From positions 1 to 43,935 of the forward strand of contig NZ_WMBA01000066.1 of the NCBI RefSeq assembly GCF_009707865.1: DNA of 43,935 nucleotides, read 5' to 3'. Below, in pieces: positions 36,127 to 43,862 of the stretch (position 1 is the stretch's first letter; each line of letters starts with the position of its first letter). The notes under the pieces are model-generated. The model did no database searches, was not told the DNA's origin, and saw nothing but the letters and a program-made list of their open reading frames with translations. This DNA is from Amycolatopsis pithecellobii (lineage in GTDB: Bacteria; Actinomycetota; Actinomycetes; Mycobacteriales; Pseudonocardiaceae). A program made the position numbers and the translations under genes.

Positions 36127-37086
36127 TCAGCCTTTGCGCTTGGCGACCTCTTCGGTCAGCTGCGGGGCGACGTTGAACAGGTCGCCGACGACACCGAAAT
36201 CGGCGATCTCGAAGATCGGCGCCTCGGGGTCCTTGTTGACCGCGACGATGGTCTTCGACGTCTGCATCCCGGCCCGGTGCTGGATCGCGCCGGAGATGCC
36301 GAGCGCGACGTACAGCTGCGGCGAGACCGTCTTACCGGTCTGGCCCACCTGGAACTGTGCCGGGTAGTAGCCGGAGTCCACCGCGGCACGCGAAGCGCCC
36401 ACGGCCGCGCCGAGCGAGTCGGCGAGCTTCTCGACGACCTCGAACTTCTCCGCCGAACCGACACCGCGGCCACCGGAGACCACGATCGAAGCCTCGGTGA
36501 GCTCGGGCCGGTCACCACCGACGACCGGCTCGACACCGGTGATCTTGGCGGCCTTCGCAGCGTCCACCGCGGGCACCTCGACGCTCTCCTCGGCCGCTGC
36601 GGCCGGCGCTTCCGAAGCCTCGACGGCGCCGGGGCGCACCGAGACCAGCGGAATTCCGTGCGCGGCCTTGGACTTCACGGTGTAGGCGCCACCGAAGATC
36701 GACTGCTCGACGGTGCCGTCGGAGTTCACCGCGACCACGTCGTACAGCAGCGCGCCGCCGAGGCGCACCGCCAGCCTGCCGGTGACCTCCTTGCCCTCGG
36801 CGGTGGCCGCGGCCAGCACGGCGGCAGGTGAGACCTGCCCCGCCAGCTGGGCCAGCACGTCCACCTTCGGCGTCACCAGGTAGCTCTCGGCGTCGTCGGA
36901 CTCCGCGATGTAGACCTTCGCGGCGCCGTAGTTCGCCAGCTGGTCTTTGAACTTGCTCGCCGTACCCGGCGCGCCCACCACGACGGCCGACGGCTCGCCC
37001 AGCTCGCGGGCGGCGGTCAGCAGCTCGAACGTCAGCTTCTTGAGCTCGCCACCGACGTGGTCGACGAGAACCAGAACCTCAGCCAT
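36127..37086 (-). CDS. etfA: Electron transfer flavoprotein alpha subunit
   Basis: 319 residues. The N-terminal domain begins [20 protein letters not shown]; the C-terminal FAD domain contains [34 protein letters not shown] and [18 protein letters not shown], all diagnostic. ETF collects electrons from acyl-CoA dehydrogenases and passes them to ETF:quinone oxidoreductase. It follows etfB by 16 bases. An Ala/Glu-rich linker (about 165-190) between domains is typical of actinobacteria. Confidence 0.97.
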   Translation of the reverse strand: MAEVLVLVDHVGGELKKLTFELLTAARELGEPSAVVVGAPGTASKFKDQLANYGAAKVYIAESDDAESYLVTPKVDVLAQLAGQVSPAAVLAAATAEGKEVTGRLAVRLGGALLYDVVAVNSDGTVEQSIFGGAYTVKSKAAHGIPLVSVRPGAVEASEAPAAAAEESVEVPAVDAAKAAKITGVEPVVGGDRPELTEASIVVSGGRGVGSAEKFEVVEKLADSLGAAVGASRAAVDSGYYPAQFQVGQTGKTVSPQLYVALGISGAIQHRAGMQTSKTIVAVNKDPEAPIFEIADFGVVGDLFNVAPQLTEEVAKRKG

Positions 37087-37102
37087 TTGTCGGTCTCCTC
37101 TC

Positions 37103-37891
37103 TCAGATGAGCTTCTGGCCGACCAGGTACTCGGCGATCTTCGAACCGCCGTCACCTTCGTCGTCGACACGCTGACCGGCGGTGCGCGGCGGCTTGGGCG
37201 CTGCCTCGGTGACCTGCGACCACGCGTTGGCCAGCCCGACCTCGCCCGCGTCGATGCCCAGATCGGCAATCGTGAGCGTGTCGACCGGCTTCTTCTTCGC
37301 GGCCATGATGCCCTTGAACGACGGGTAACGCGGCTCGTTGATCTTCTCGCTCACGCTCACCAGGGCCGGCAGGCTCGCTTCGAGGTGAGTGAGCCCGTCC
37401 TCGGTCTCGCGATCGGCCTTGACGCTGGTGCCGTCGACGGTCAGCTCGCGCACGTAGGTCAGCTGGGGCAGCCCCAGCAGCTCGGCCAGGATGGCGGGCA
37501 CCGCGCCCGCGCTGCCGTCGGAAGCCTCGTTGCCGGTGATGATCAGGTCGTAGTCCTCGACCTTGCCGATCGCGGCGGCGAGCACCTTGGCGGTGGCGAT
37601 CACATCGGAACCGTGCAGCGTCTCGTCGGAGACGTGGATGGCCTTGTCGGCACCCATCGACAGTGCCTTGCGGATGGCGTCGGTGGCGCGGTCCGGTCCG
37701 ACGGAGATGACGGTGACCTCGCCCTCGCCGGCTTCCTTGATCTTGAGGGCCTCTTCGACGGCCTTCTCGTTGATCTCGTCGAGTACCGCGTCGTCTGCGG
37801 ATGCGCGGTCAAGCGTGTGGTCCGCTTCGGAGAGCTTTCGCTCCGAATAGGTGTCCGGCACCTGCTTGACCAGAACAACAATCTTCGTCAT
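37103..37891 (-). CDS. etfB: Electron transfer flavoprotein beta subunit
   Basis: 262 residues. KIVVLVKQVPDTYSERKL at the N-terminus, NEKAVEEALKIKE, DLIITGNEASDGSAGAVPA and the C-terminal signature region VSEKINEPRYPSFKGIMAAKKKP are typical of EtfB/FixA. It binds AMP and partners EtfA. ATG 37891 has AAGGGGA upstream. First gene of the operon; about 105 bases upstream is a palindrome overlapping a possible -10 (separate entry). Confidence 0.97.
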   Translation of the reverse strand: MTKIVVLVKQVPDTYSERKLSEADHTLDRASADDAVLDEINEKAVEEALKIKEAGEGEVTVISVGPDRATDAIRKALSMGADKAIHVSDETLHGSDVIATAKVLAAAIGKVEDYDLIITGNEASDGSAGAVPAILAELLGLPQLTYVRELTVDGTSVKADRETEDGLTHLEASLPALVSVSEKINEPRYPSFKGIMAAKKKPVDTLTIADLGIDAGEVGLANAWSQVTEAAPKPPRTAGQRVDDEGDGGSKIAEYLVGQKLI

Positions 37892-37996
37892 GGGTCCCCT
37901 TCGACCTGTCCGTTGTCCAGCCCTACCAGCCGGTAGCGTAGGGAGCTTTTCGGGCTGTGGCGCGCTGAGGTGACCGCATTCACCTGGAATCCCAAT

Positions 37997-38020
37997 TTAC
38001 CGGGACCATCGTCCCAGTAA
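37997..38020. promoter_or_regulatory. Operator-like palindrome upstream of etfB
   Basis: TTACCGGGAC-CATC-GTCCCAGTAA has 10-bp arms with one mismatch. On the minus strand TAAATT (37994-37999) overlaps one arm and fits a -10 for etfB. A run of six T follows on the plus strand, so a plus-strand terminator is an alternative reading, but no plus-strand gene ends nearby. Confidence 0.5.
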
Positions 38021-38093
38021 TTTTTTCACGACATAGCACTACTCCAAGTGGACGCCAGTGGCGCACGGGCTACACGGCGTAGACCTTTCGGGT

Positions 38094-38099
38094 TAATCT
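38094..38099 (+). promoter_or_regulatory. degV -10 box
   Basis: TAATCT, eight bases before GTG 38108, with no Shine-Dalgarno; probable leaderless transcript. Confidence 0.45.
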
Positions 38100-38107
38100 C
38101 ACACACC

Positions 38108-38950
38108 GTGTCTCCTCACGTAGCAGTAGTGACCGACTCGACCGCGTCACTTTCCGGCCAGCTCGTCAGGCAGTGGGGCATCAAGGTCATCCAGCTGCAG
38201 CTCCAGGTGGACGAGCGGATCGACGACGAAGCGAGATTCGACCGCGACGAGCTCGTGGAGTCGCTGCGCGCGAACCGGCTCGTGGCGACCGCGCCACCCG
38301 ACCCGGGCGCGTTCTTCTGGACCTACCAGGACGCGGTCAGCGAGGGCGCGACGGCGATCGTCAGCGTGCACATCTCCGGGCGGATGTCGGCGACCGTGGA
38401 GGCCGCCCGCCAGGCCGCGGAACAGATCCGGATCCCGGTGTACACCGTCGACAGCGGCACGGTCGGGATGAGCCTGGGGTTCGGGGTGCTCTCGGCCGCG
38501 CGCGCCGCCGCCGCGGGAGCACACGTCAACCGCGTGATCGAGGCGGCGGAACGGCGGTTCACCAGCACGTCAGAACTGATCTATGTGGACACTCTCGAAT
38601 ATCTGCGCCGCGGCGGCCGGATCGGTGCGGCGCAGGCGTTGCTCGGGACGGCGCTGTCGATCAAGCCACTGCTCACCGTTCAGCGCGGCGAGGTCGCGCC
38701 GCTTTCGCGGGTACCGGGGGCGAAGCGGGCGATGAACAAGCTGATCGACATCGCCGCGCAGCGGGCGAACTCGTACCCGAGTGAGGTGGCGGTGTCGTGT
38801 TTCCGGCCGACCGAACGTGAACTGTCCGTCGTCCGGACGCTGCGGCGGCGGGTACGCAACCTGCGCGACCTGTCGATCGTCGAGTCCAGCGTCGTGGTCG
38901 GCTCACATGTGGGGCCCGGCGCCATGAGCGTCACGGTCTCCCCCGTCTGA
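38108..38950 (+). CDS. DegV family fatty-acid-binding protein
   Basis: 280 residues from GTG 38108. VAVVTDSTASL at the N-terminus, HISGRMSATVEAARQA around residue 90 and VYTVDSGTVGMSLGF are the DegV signatures; the second domain has LIYVDTLEYLRRGGRIGAAQALLG, SIKPLLTVQRGEV. In Gram-positive bacteria DegV/FakB proteins present fatty acids to a fatty acid kinase FakA; no FakA is in the window, which is common for actinobacterial DegV genes. Divergent from etfBA. Confidence 0.93.
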   Translation: MSPHVAVVTDSTASLSGQLVRQWGIKVIQLQLQVDERIDDEARFDRDELVESLRANRLVATAPPDPGAFFWTYQDAVSEGATAIVSVHISGRMSATVEAARQAAEQIRIPVYTVDSGTVGMSLGFGVLSAARAAAAGAHVNRVIEAAERRFTSTSELIYVDTLEYLRRGGRIGAAQALLGTALSIKPLLTVQRGEVAPLSRVPGAKRAMNKLIDIAAQRANSYPSEVAVSCFRPTERELSVVRTLRRRVRNLRDLSIVESSVVVGSHVGPGAMSVTVSPV

Positions 38951-38963
38951 CCGGGGGCCCCGG

Positions 38964-39782
38964 GTGACGATCACCACGCACGAGCCGGCCGGTGACGAGC
39001 AGCGGCTGGTGGCCGAGATCCGGCGGTTCGCGGCCGCGCCATTCGACGCCAGACCGGCCCCGACCGCCGACATCGACGACCTCGACCTGCGGCTGTTCCA
39101 CACGACCTACCTCCCGTCGTTCGTCGCTCCCGAGTCACTCGAGGACAACCGTCGCCCCGTCGAGACGGATCTGGCGTGGCTGCGCCTGGTCACGCCGGCC
39201 GCCGCGCCCACGAACCTCGGTGTGCTCACGATCGGCAAGGACCCCAGCGCGCATGTGCCGGGCGCCTACGTGCAGTTCGTCCGGTACCAGGGGCTGGATC
39301 TGGGTGCGCCCGTCGGCGACCAGCACGAGTTGCGCGGGAACCTCGTGGGCACCGCGACCCGGCTGGGCGCGTTGCTGAGCGCGAACCTGCGCACGAAACT
39401 CACCGAGGGCGAGGGGCTGTTCCGGGAGGAGACGCTGCCGGATTACCCGCTCGAAGCGCTCCGGGAGACGTGCATGAACGCGTTGATGCATCGTGATTAC
39501 GAGCGGTCGAATGCGCCGGTACGCATCGCCTGGTTCGACGATCGGATCGAGGTGACCAACCCGGGCGGGCCGTACGGCCAGGTGCGGGCGGACAACTTCG
39601 ACCGCGTCAGCGACTACCGCAACCCGGGCCTTGCCCGCGCGATGAAGGCGCTCGGGTACGTGAACCGCTTCGGGCGCGGGATCTGGCGTATTCGCACGGC
39701 GATGGCTCGCGCGGGCAGCCCGGTGCCCGAGTTCCACATCGACGAGACCTCGTGGTGCGTCGTCCTGCGCAAGTGGCCCTGA
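38964..39782 (+). CDS. RecG-like ATP-binding protein lacking the AlbA_2 domain
   Basis: 272 residues from GTG 38964, 13 bases after degV. It matches the C-terminal two thirds of the 'ATP-dependent DNA helicase RecG-like' / AlbA_2-HATPase_c_4 family: LFHTTYLPSF, APTNLGVLTIGKDPS, LEALRETCMNALMHRDYERS (Asn/His GHKL box), DDRIEVTNPGGPYG and RFGRGIWRIRTAM. The usual N-terminal AlbA_2 (Schlafen-like) nucleic-acid-binding domain is absent: the protein begins only about 45 residues before the conserved DLRLF segment. Not a helicase. Function unknown; often regarded as a regulator or defence component. The sequence upstream is degV, so the shortening is not an assembly edge effect. Confidence 0.82.
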   Translation: MTITTHEPAGDEQRLVAEIRRFAAAPFDARPAPTADIDDLDLRLFHTTYLPSFVAPESLEDNRRPVETDLAWLRLVTPAAAPTNLGVLTIGKDPSAHVPGAYVQFVRYQGLDLGAPVGDQHELRGNLVGTATRLGALLSANLRTKLTEGEGLFREETLPDYPLEALRETCMNALMHRDYERSNAPVRIAWFDDRIEVTNPGGPYGQVRADNFDRVSDYRNPGLARAMKALGYVNRFGRGIWRIRTAMARAGSPVPEFHIDETSWCVVLRKWP

Positions 39783-39794
39783 GCATTCAGCCAG

Positions 39795-39800
39795 TAGGGT
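39795..39800 (+). promoter_or_regulatory. -10 box of methyltransferase-GH57 operon
   Basis: TAGGGT, seven bases before GTG 39808; probable leaderless start. It lies 12 bases after the preceding stop codon. Confidence 0.45.
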
Positions 39801-39807
39801 CGGGCGG

Positions 39808-40578
39808 GTGACGACGTCCGGACGCACCGAAGCGCTGCATCTGACCGGGGAACGGACCGTGCCCGGGATACCGGAGGAGACGTACTGGTTCCGCCGGCAC
39901 GAGGCCGCTTACCTTGCCCTGCTTCCGCAGTGCGCGGGGGCGATCGTGCTGGAGGCCGGCTGCGGTGAGGGGTACGGCGCGGCGCTCATCGCGCGGCGGG
40001 CGGCGCACGTACTGGCACTCGACTACGACGAGCCGACCGTCAGGCATGTCGCGCGGCGCTACCCGGAACTGTCAGTCGTTCAAGGAAACCTCGCGTTCCT
40101 GCCGCTGGGATCGTCCACTGTGGACGTCGTAGCGAACTTCCAGGTGATCGAGCATCTGTGGGACCAGGCCGGTTTTCTCGCCGAGTGCCGGCGGGTGCTG
40201 CGACCGGGAGGCCGGCTCATCGTGACCACGCCGAACCGGCTGACCTTCACGCCCGACAGCGATACTCCGCTCAACCCCTACCACACCCGTGAGCTAGCAC
40301 CGTCCGAATTGGACTCGTTGCTCCGTGAAGCCGGGTTCGAAGTCGAGCTGTTGCACGGTTTGCGGCACGGCCCCGGCGTACGGGCGCTCGACGAGAAGTA
40401 CGGCGGCTCGATCATCGACGCGCAGCTCGACGTCGTCATGGGGCAGTTGCCTGGGCAGGCCGAATGGCCGGCGGAGCTGCTCGCGGACATCAGCACGATT
40501 CGCGCGGAGGACTTCGAGATCACCGGCGACGAGCTGGACCGGTCGCTCGATCTGGTCGCGGTGGCGGTCCGGACATGA
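39808..40578 (+). CDS. SAM-dependent methyltransferase (Rv3030-like)
   Basis: 256 residues. Class I methyltransferase with LTGERTVPGIPEETYWFRRH at the start, motif I VLEAGCGEGYG (about residues 48-58), acidic DYDEPT loop and RVLRPGGRLIVTTPN. The order methyltransferase-GH57-GT4 is that of Rv3030-Rv3032, a locus linked to 6-O-methylglucose lipopolysaccharide (MGLP) and glucan synthesis, so an O-methylation step on a glucan is a reasonable guess. Its stop overlaps the GH57 start by four bases. Confidence 0.9.
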   Translation: MTTSGRTEALHLTGERTVPGIPEETYWFRRHEAAYLALLPQCAGAIVLEAGCGEGYGAALIARRAAHVLALDYDEPTVRHVARRYPELSVVQGNLAFLPLGSSTVDVVANFQVIEHLWDQAGFLAECRRVLRPGGRLIVTTPNRLTFTPDSDTPLNPYHTRELAPSELDSLLREAGFEVELLHGLRHGPGVRALDEKYGGSIIDAQLDVVMGQLPGQAEWPAELLADISTIRAEDFEITGDELDRSLDLVAVAVRT

Positions 40579-42029
40579 GCAGCGAAGGCACGTTTTGCCT
40601 TGTCCTGCACAGTCATCTGCCGTGGTTGCCGCATCACGGGTCGTGGCCGGTCGGCGAGGAATGGCTCTACCAGGCGTGGGCGCATTCGTACCTGCCCGTG
40701 GTCGAGTTGTTGCGCCGGCTCGCCGACGAGGGTCGCCGGGAGGTGCTGACGCTCGGTGTCACCCCAGTGCTCGCGGCACAACTCGACGACCCGTACAGCC
40801 TGCGGACATTCCATGAGTGGCTCGGTCACTGGCAGCTGCGGGCACTACAGGCCGGCACGCTGTGGCGTGACGATCCCTTGCTCCGGGAGCTGGCCGCGGC
40901 CGAGCACCGAGCCGCACTCAAGGCAAGCGAAGCGCTCGAAACCCAGTGGCGGCACGGATTTTCACCAGTACTACGGTCCCTTGTGGACGGTGGTACGATC
41001 GAGCTGCTGGGCGGCCCACTGACGCATCCGTTCCAGCCGCTGCTGGACGAACGGATCCGCGCGTTCGCGCTGCGTTCCGGTCTCGAGGACACCGCGCTGC
41101 GGATCGGCCATCGCCCGGCGGGCATTTGGGCGCCGGAGTGTGGGTACGCGCCCGGGATGGAGCACGGTTACGCCTCAGCCGGGGTAGAACGGTTCCTTGT
41201 GGACGGTCCCGCACTGCGCGGTGATACTTCGGTGGCGCGTCCGGTCGGTTCGTCCACTGTGGTCTGTTTCGGACGGGATCTCGAAGTCACGTACCGGGTC
41301 TGGTCACCGAAGGCGGGTTACCCCGGGCATCCGAACTACCGCGATTTCCATACCTGGGCGCACGAAGTCGGCGTGAAGCCGTCGCGGGTCACCGGTCATC
41401 ACGTCGCCCCGCAGGACAAGGCCCCCTACGATCCGGCGCTGGCCGCGGACACGCTTCGCTTGCACGTCAAGGACTTCGTGGACACGGTGGTGACCAGGCT
41501 GCGCCGCCTGCGTGCGCGGAACGGGCGAGAAGCATTGGTCGTCGCGGCCTACGACACCGAGCTTTTCGGACACTGGTGGCACGAAGGACCGGCGTGGCTG
41601 GAAGGGATCCTGCGCGCGCTCCCGGAAGCCGGGGTGCGGGTCACCACGCTGCGGGGTGCGCTGGAGGCCGGTCACGTGGGCGCACCGGTGGACCTGCCCG
41701 CGTCTTCCTGGGGTTCGGGCAAGGACTGGCGGGTGTGGGACGGTGAGCAGGTCGCGGACATGGTGGCGGACAACGCCGCGGTGCAGCGCCGCCTGCTCGC
41801 GATCCGGCCCGGCACGTTCCGCGATCCGGTGCTGGACCTGGCGGTCAACGAGGCGATGCTCGCGCTCTCGAGCGACTGGGCGTTCATGGTCACGAAGGAT
41901 TCGGCCGCCGACTACGCCCGGCGCAGGGCACGCGTGCACACCGACCGGTTCGACGCCCTCGTCCGTGGCGAGACCCCGATTCCGTGGGAGGACCGGGTGT
42001 TCGGCCACCTGGACGCGCGGCTGCTGTAG
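40575..42029 (+). CDS. GH57 alpha-1,4-glucan branching enzyme-like (Rv3031-like)
   Basis: 484 residues. LVLHSHLPWLPHHG at the N-terminus (His12, His14), nucleophile Glu188 in GIWAPECGYAPG and acid/base Asp327 in YDTELFGHWWHEG are the GH57 conserved regions, followed by the DUF1957-type C-terminal helical domain (VADMVADNAAVQRRLL...NEAMLALSSDWAFMVTKDSA). It probably introduces alpha-1,6 branches or cleaves alpha-1,4 bonds in an intracellular glucan. Coupled to the methyltransferase gene by ATGA. Confidence 0.93.
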   Translation: MSSEGTFCLVLHSHLPWLPHHGSWPVGEEWLYQAWAHSYLPVVELLRRLADEGRREVLTLGVTPVLAAQLDDPYSLRTFHEWLGHWQLRALQAGTLWRDDPLLRELAAAEHRAALKASEALETQWRHGFSPVLRSLVDGGTIELLGGPLTHPFQPLLDERIRAFALRSGLEDTALRIGHRPAGIWAPECGYAPGMEHGYASAGVERFLVDGPALRGDTSVARPVGSSTVVCFGRDLEVTYRVWSPKAGYPGHPNYRDFHTWAHEVGVKPSRVTGHHVAPQDKAPYDPALAADTLRLHVKDFVDTVVTRLRRLRARNGREALVVAAYDTELFGHWWHEGPAWLEGILRALPEAGVRVTTLRGALEAGHVGAPVDLPASSWGSGKDWRVWDGEQVADMVADNAAVQRRLLAIRPGTFRDPVLDLAVNEAMLALSSDWAFMVTKDSAADYARRRARVHTDRFDALVRGETPIPWEDRVFGHLDARLL

Positions 42030-42032
42030 TGC

Positions 42033-42066
42033 GGAGCTGCGGACCGTGACAGAGGTCCGCAGCTCC
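42033..42066. terminator. Bidirectional terminator after GH57 and small-peptide genes
   Basis: A perfect 13-bp stem (GGAGCTGCGGACC with its complement) and an 8-base loop start four bases after the GH57 stop and 17 bases after the small-peptide stop on the other strand. Confidence 0.88.
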
Positions 42067-42082
42067 CGAGATTGCGGAACGG

Positions 42083-42232
42083 TCAGAAGGGGTTGAAGTT
42101 CTTCTCGGCGGAGACGGTGGCCCCCGTCGTGGTGCTGGGCGCGGCCGCGACGGTCACCGCCAGCAGCCCCAGCGCGGCCGCAGCCGCGAGCACGATGGCC
42201 GCACGGGCACCCTTCCTGGTCTTGGAACGCAC
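42083..42232 (-). CDS. Small exported peptide B (49 residues)
   Basis: A minus-strand gene from GTG 42232 with AAGGA about nine bases upstream. It has a basic start (VRSKTRKGAR), a hydrophobic core of about 20 residues (AAIVLAAAAALGLLAVTVAA) and a short tail APSTTTGATVSAEKNFNPF. This is a signal-peptide or single-TM plan with a 19-20-residue mature end. It is a paralogue of the gene immediately upstream on the same strand (shared core, APSTTTG and C-terminal NFxxF), and a strong hairpin follows its stop. Too small and GC-rich to be certain of translation, but duplication with conserved ends argues for a real gene. No family recognised. Confidence 0.6.
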   Translation of the reverse strand: MRSKTRKGARAAIVLAAAAALGLLAVTVAAAPSTTTGATVSAEKNFNPF

Positions 42233-42255
42233 TTTCGAATCCTTTCCGGTGGGTG

Positions 42256-42426
42256 TCAGAAGTTGATGAAGTTGGCGGGATCCGTAGCCGAGGCTGCGAC
42301 CCCCGTCGTGGTGCTGGGCGCGGCCGCGTCCGCCACGGTCACCGCCAGGAGCCCCAGCGCCGCTGCGGCAGCGAGCACAATGGCGGCCCTGGCGCTCCTC
42401 TTGGTCTTCTTCGAAGTCGAACCCAT
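42256..42426 (-). CDS. Small exported peptide A (56 residues)
   Basis: ATG 42426 with AAGGA seven bases upstream. Basic start (MGSTSKKTKRSAR), the same hydrophobic core as peptide B, then DAAAPSTTTGVAASATDPAN and the end FINF. The predicted exported part is about 22-24 residues, Thr/Ser/Ala-rich with a C-terminal Phe. There is no Cys, so it is neither a lipoprotein nor a disulfide peptide, and no LPxTG. Gap to peptide B is 23 bases, so both are probably made from one transcript. Possible roles include a signal peptide, a small membrane protein or a cell-envelope peptide; none can be shown. Confidence 0.65.
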   Translation of the reverse strand: MGSTSKKTKRSARAAIVLAAAAALGLLAVTVADAAAPSTTTGVAASATDPANFINF

Positions 42427-42576
42427 TGAGAGTCCTTTCTCGTTGCCGGCCGGGCTCGGCCGGAGGACCCGAGGATTGCACCGGCCACCAGCACCACCAT
42501 GCCTTTCGGGCGAAACGGGCACGGACGGCTCGCACTTCGGGAAGTAACGGTCGTAAAGCCTAAGTTGACCAGTGAG

Positions 42577-42582
42577 TAACCT
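42577..42582 (+). promoter_or_regulatory. GT4 gene -10 box
   Basis: TAACCT, six bases before ATG 42589, the same arrangement as ilvD; probable leaderless start. Confidence 0.45.
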
Positions 42583-42588
42583 CGTTCC

Positions 42589-43842
42589 ATGCGCGTGCTG
42601 ATGCTGTCCTGGGAGTACCCGCCGGTTGTCGTGGGCGGGCTGGCGCGTCATGTGCACGCCCTGGCGCGACACCTGGCGCGGGACGGGCACGAAGTCGTGG
42701 TGCTGTGCCGGCATGTCGCGGGCACGGACGCGCAGACCCATCCGACGACGGATCGCATGGTCGACGGGGTGCGGGTGATCCGGGTCGCCGAGGATCCGAT
42801 GCACGTCACCTTCGAGCAGGACCTGATCGCGTGGACCCTCGCGATGGGCCACGCCATGGTGCGGCGCGGCTTGGAGCTGTTGCGCACGTGGCAACCGGAT
42901 GTGGTGCATGCACACGACTGGCTCGTCGCCCATCCCGCGATCGCGCTGGCCGAAACGTCCGCACGGCCACTGGTCGCGACGATTCACGCGACGGAAGCCG
43001 GGCGGCATTCGGGATGGTTGTCACATCCGCTGAACCAGCAGGTGCACTCCGCGGAATGGTGGCTCGCCAACCGCGCGGACGAGCTGATCACCTGCTCCCA
43101 GGCGATGCGTGCCGAGGTGTCCGGCTTGTTCGAGGTCCCGGCCGACGAGATCACGGTGATCCACAACGGTATCGAGGGCCGGGGCTGGCGGGTGCCGGCG
43201 GACGAGATCGCACGCGCCCGCTCGGCTTTCGCACCGAACGGGGAACCGTTGCTGTTATATTTCGGGCGGCTGGAATGGGAAAAAGGGGTGCAGGATCTGC
43301 TGGCGGCGTTACCGTCGATCCGGCGTGACCACCCCGGCACGCGGCTCGTGGTCGCCGGCCGGGGTCGGCACCAGGAAGAATTGGTTGCCCAGGCACGAAA
43401 ACTGCGCGTGCGGCGGGCCGTTCACTTCGCCGGCCACCTACCGGACCGGGAACTGCGGACCGCTTTGGGTGCTGCGGATGCGGTAGTTTTGCCGAGTAGG
43501 TATGAACCTTTCGGAATTGTCGCGCTGGAAGCCGCGGCTGCCGAAGCCCCGCTGGTCGCCTCCACGGCGGGTGGGCTCGGTGAGGTGATCATCGACGGCA
43601 TCACCGGCCTGGCCTTCGAACCTGGTGACAGCGCCGCCATCCGCGCGGCGGTGGATTCGGTACTGCGGGACCGGAAGTCGGCCCGCCGCCGAGCCCGCAC
43701 AGCCCGCGCCCGCCTGGCGGAAGACTTCGACTGGACCCACATCGCCACCGCGACAGCTGACGTGTACCGCCGTGCCCGGGTCAGTGAGCGGGGGATCTTG
43801 GGCCGCCCCAAGATCCCCACGGGGAACGCCTTCACGCCGTAA
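42589..43842 (+). CDS. GT4 glycosyltransferase, glycogen synthase-like (Rv3032-like)
   Basis: 417 residues. LMLSWEYPPVVVGGLARHVH (GT-B N-terminal GG loop), HAHDWLVAHP, VIHNGIEGRGW, LYFGRLEWEKGVQDLL and the nucleotide-sugar motif PSRYEPFGIVALEA are typical of GT4 alpha-glucosyltransferases. Its mycobacterial counterpart Rv3032 builds alpha-1,4-glucan for MGLP and capsular glucan. Codons 223 and 241 are TTA. The last 20 residues (after VYRRARV) are encoded by a 12-bp hairpin (43791-43818) and are unlike the family, suggesting a 3' extension into a repeat-derived sequence. Confidence 0.94.
   Translation: MRVLMLSWEYPPVVVGGLARHVHALARHLARDGHEVVVLCRHVAGTDAQTHPTTDRMVDGVRVIRVAEDPMHVTFEQDLIAWTLAMGHAMVRRGLELLRTWQPDVVHAHDWLVAHPAIALAETSARPLVATIHATEAGRHSGWLSHPLNQQVHSAEWWLANRADELITCSQAMRAEVSGLFEVPADEITVIHNGIEGRGWRVPADEIARARSAFAPNGEPLLLYFGRLEWEKGVQDLLAALPSIRRDHPGTRLVVAGRGRHQEELVAQARKLRVRRAVHFAGHLPDRELRTALGAADAVVLPSRYEPFGIVALEAAAAEAPLVASTAGGLGEVIIDGITGLAFEPGDSAAIRAAVDSVLRDRKSARRRARTARARLAEDFDWTHIATATADVYRRARVSERGILGRPKIPTGNAFTP
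43791..43818. terminator. Hairpin at the 3' end of the GT4 gene
   Basis: A perfect 12-bp stem (GGGGATCTTGGG with its complement), loop CCGC, lies inside the last codons of the gene, 22 bases before the stop. It probably acts as a T-less terminator. Confidence 0.6.
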
Positions 43843-43862
43843 GGGGGCCAGCCACCCCACGC

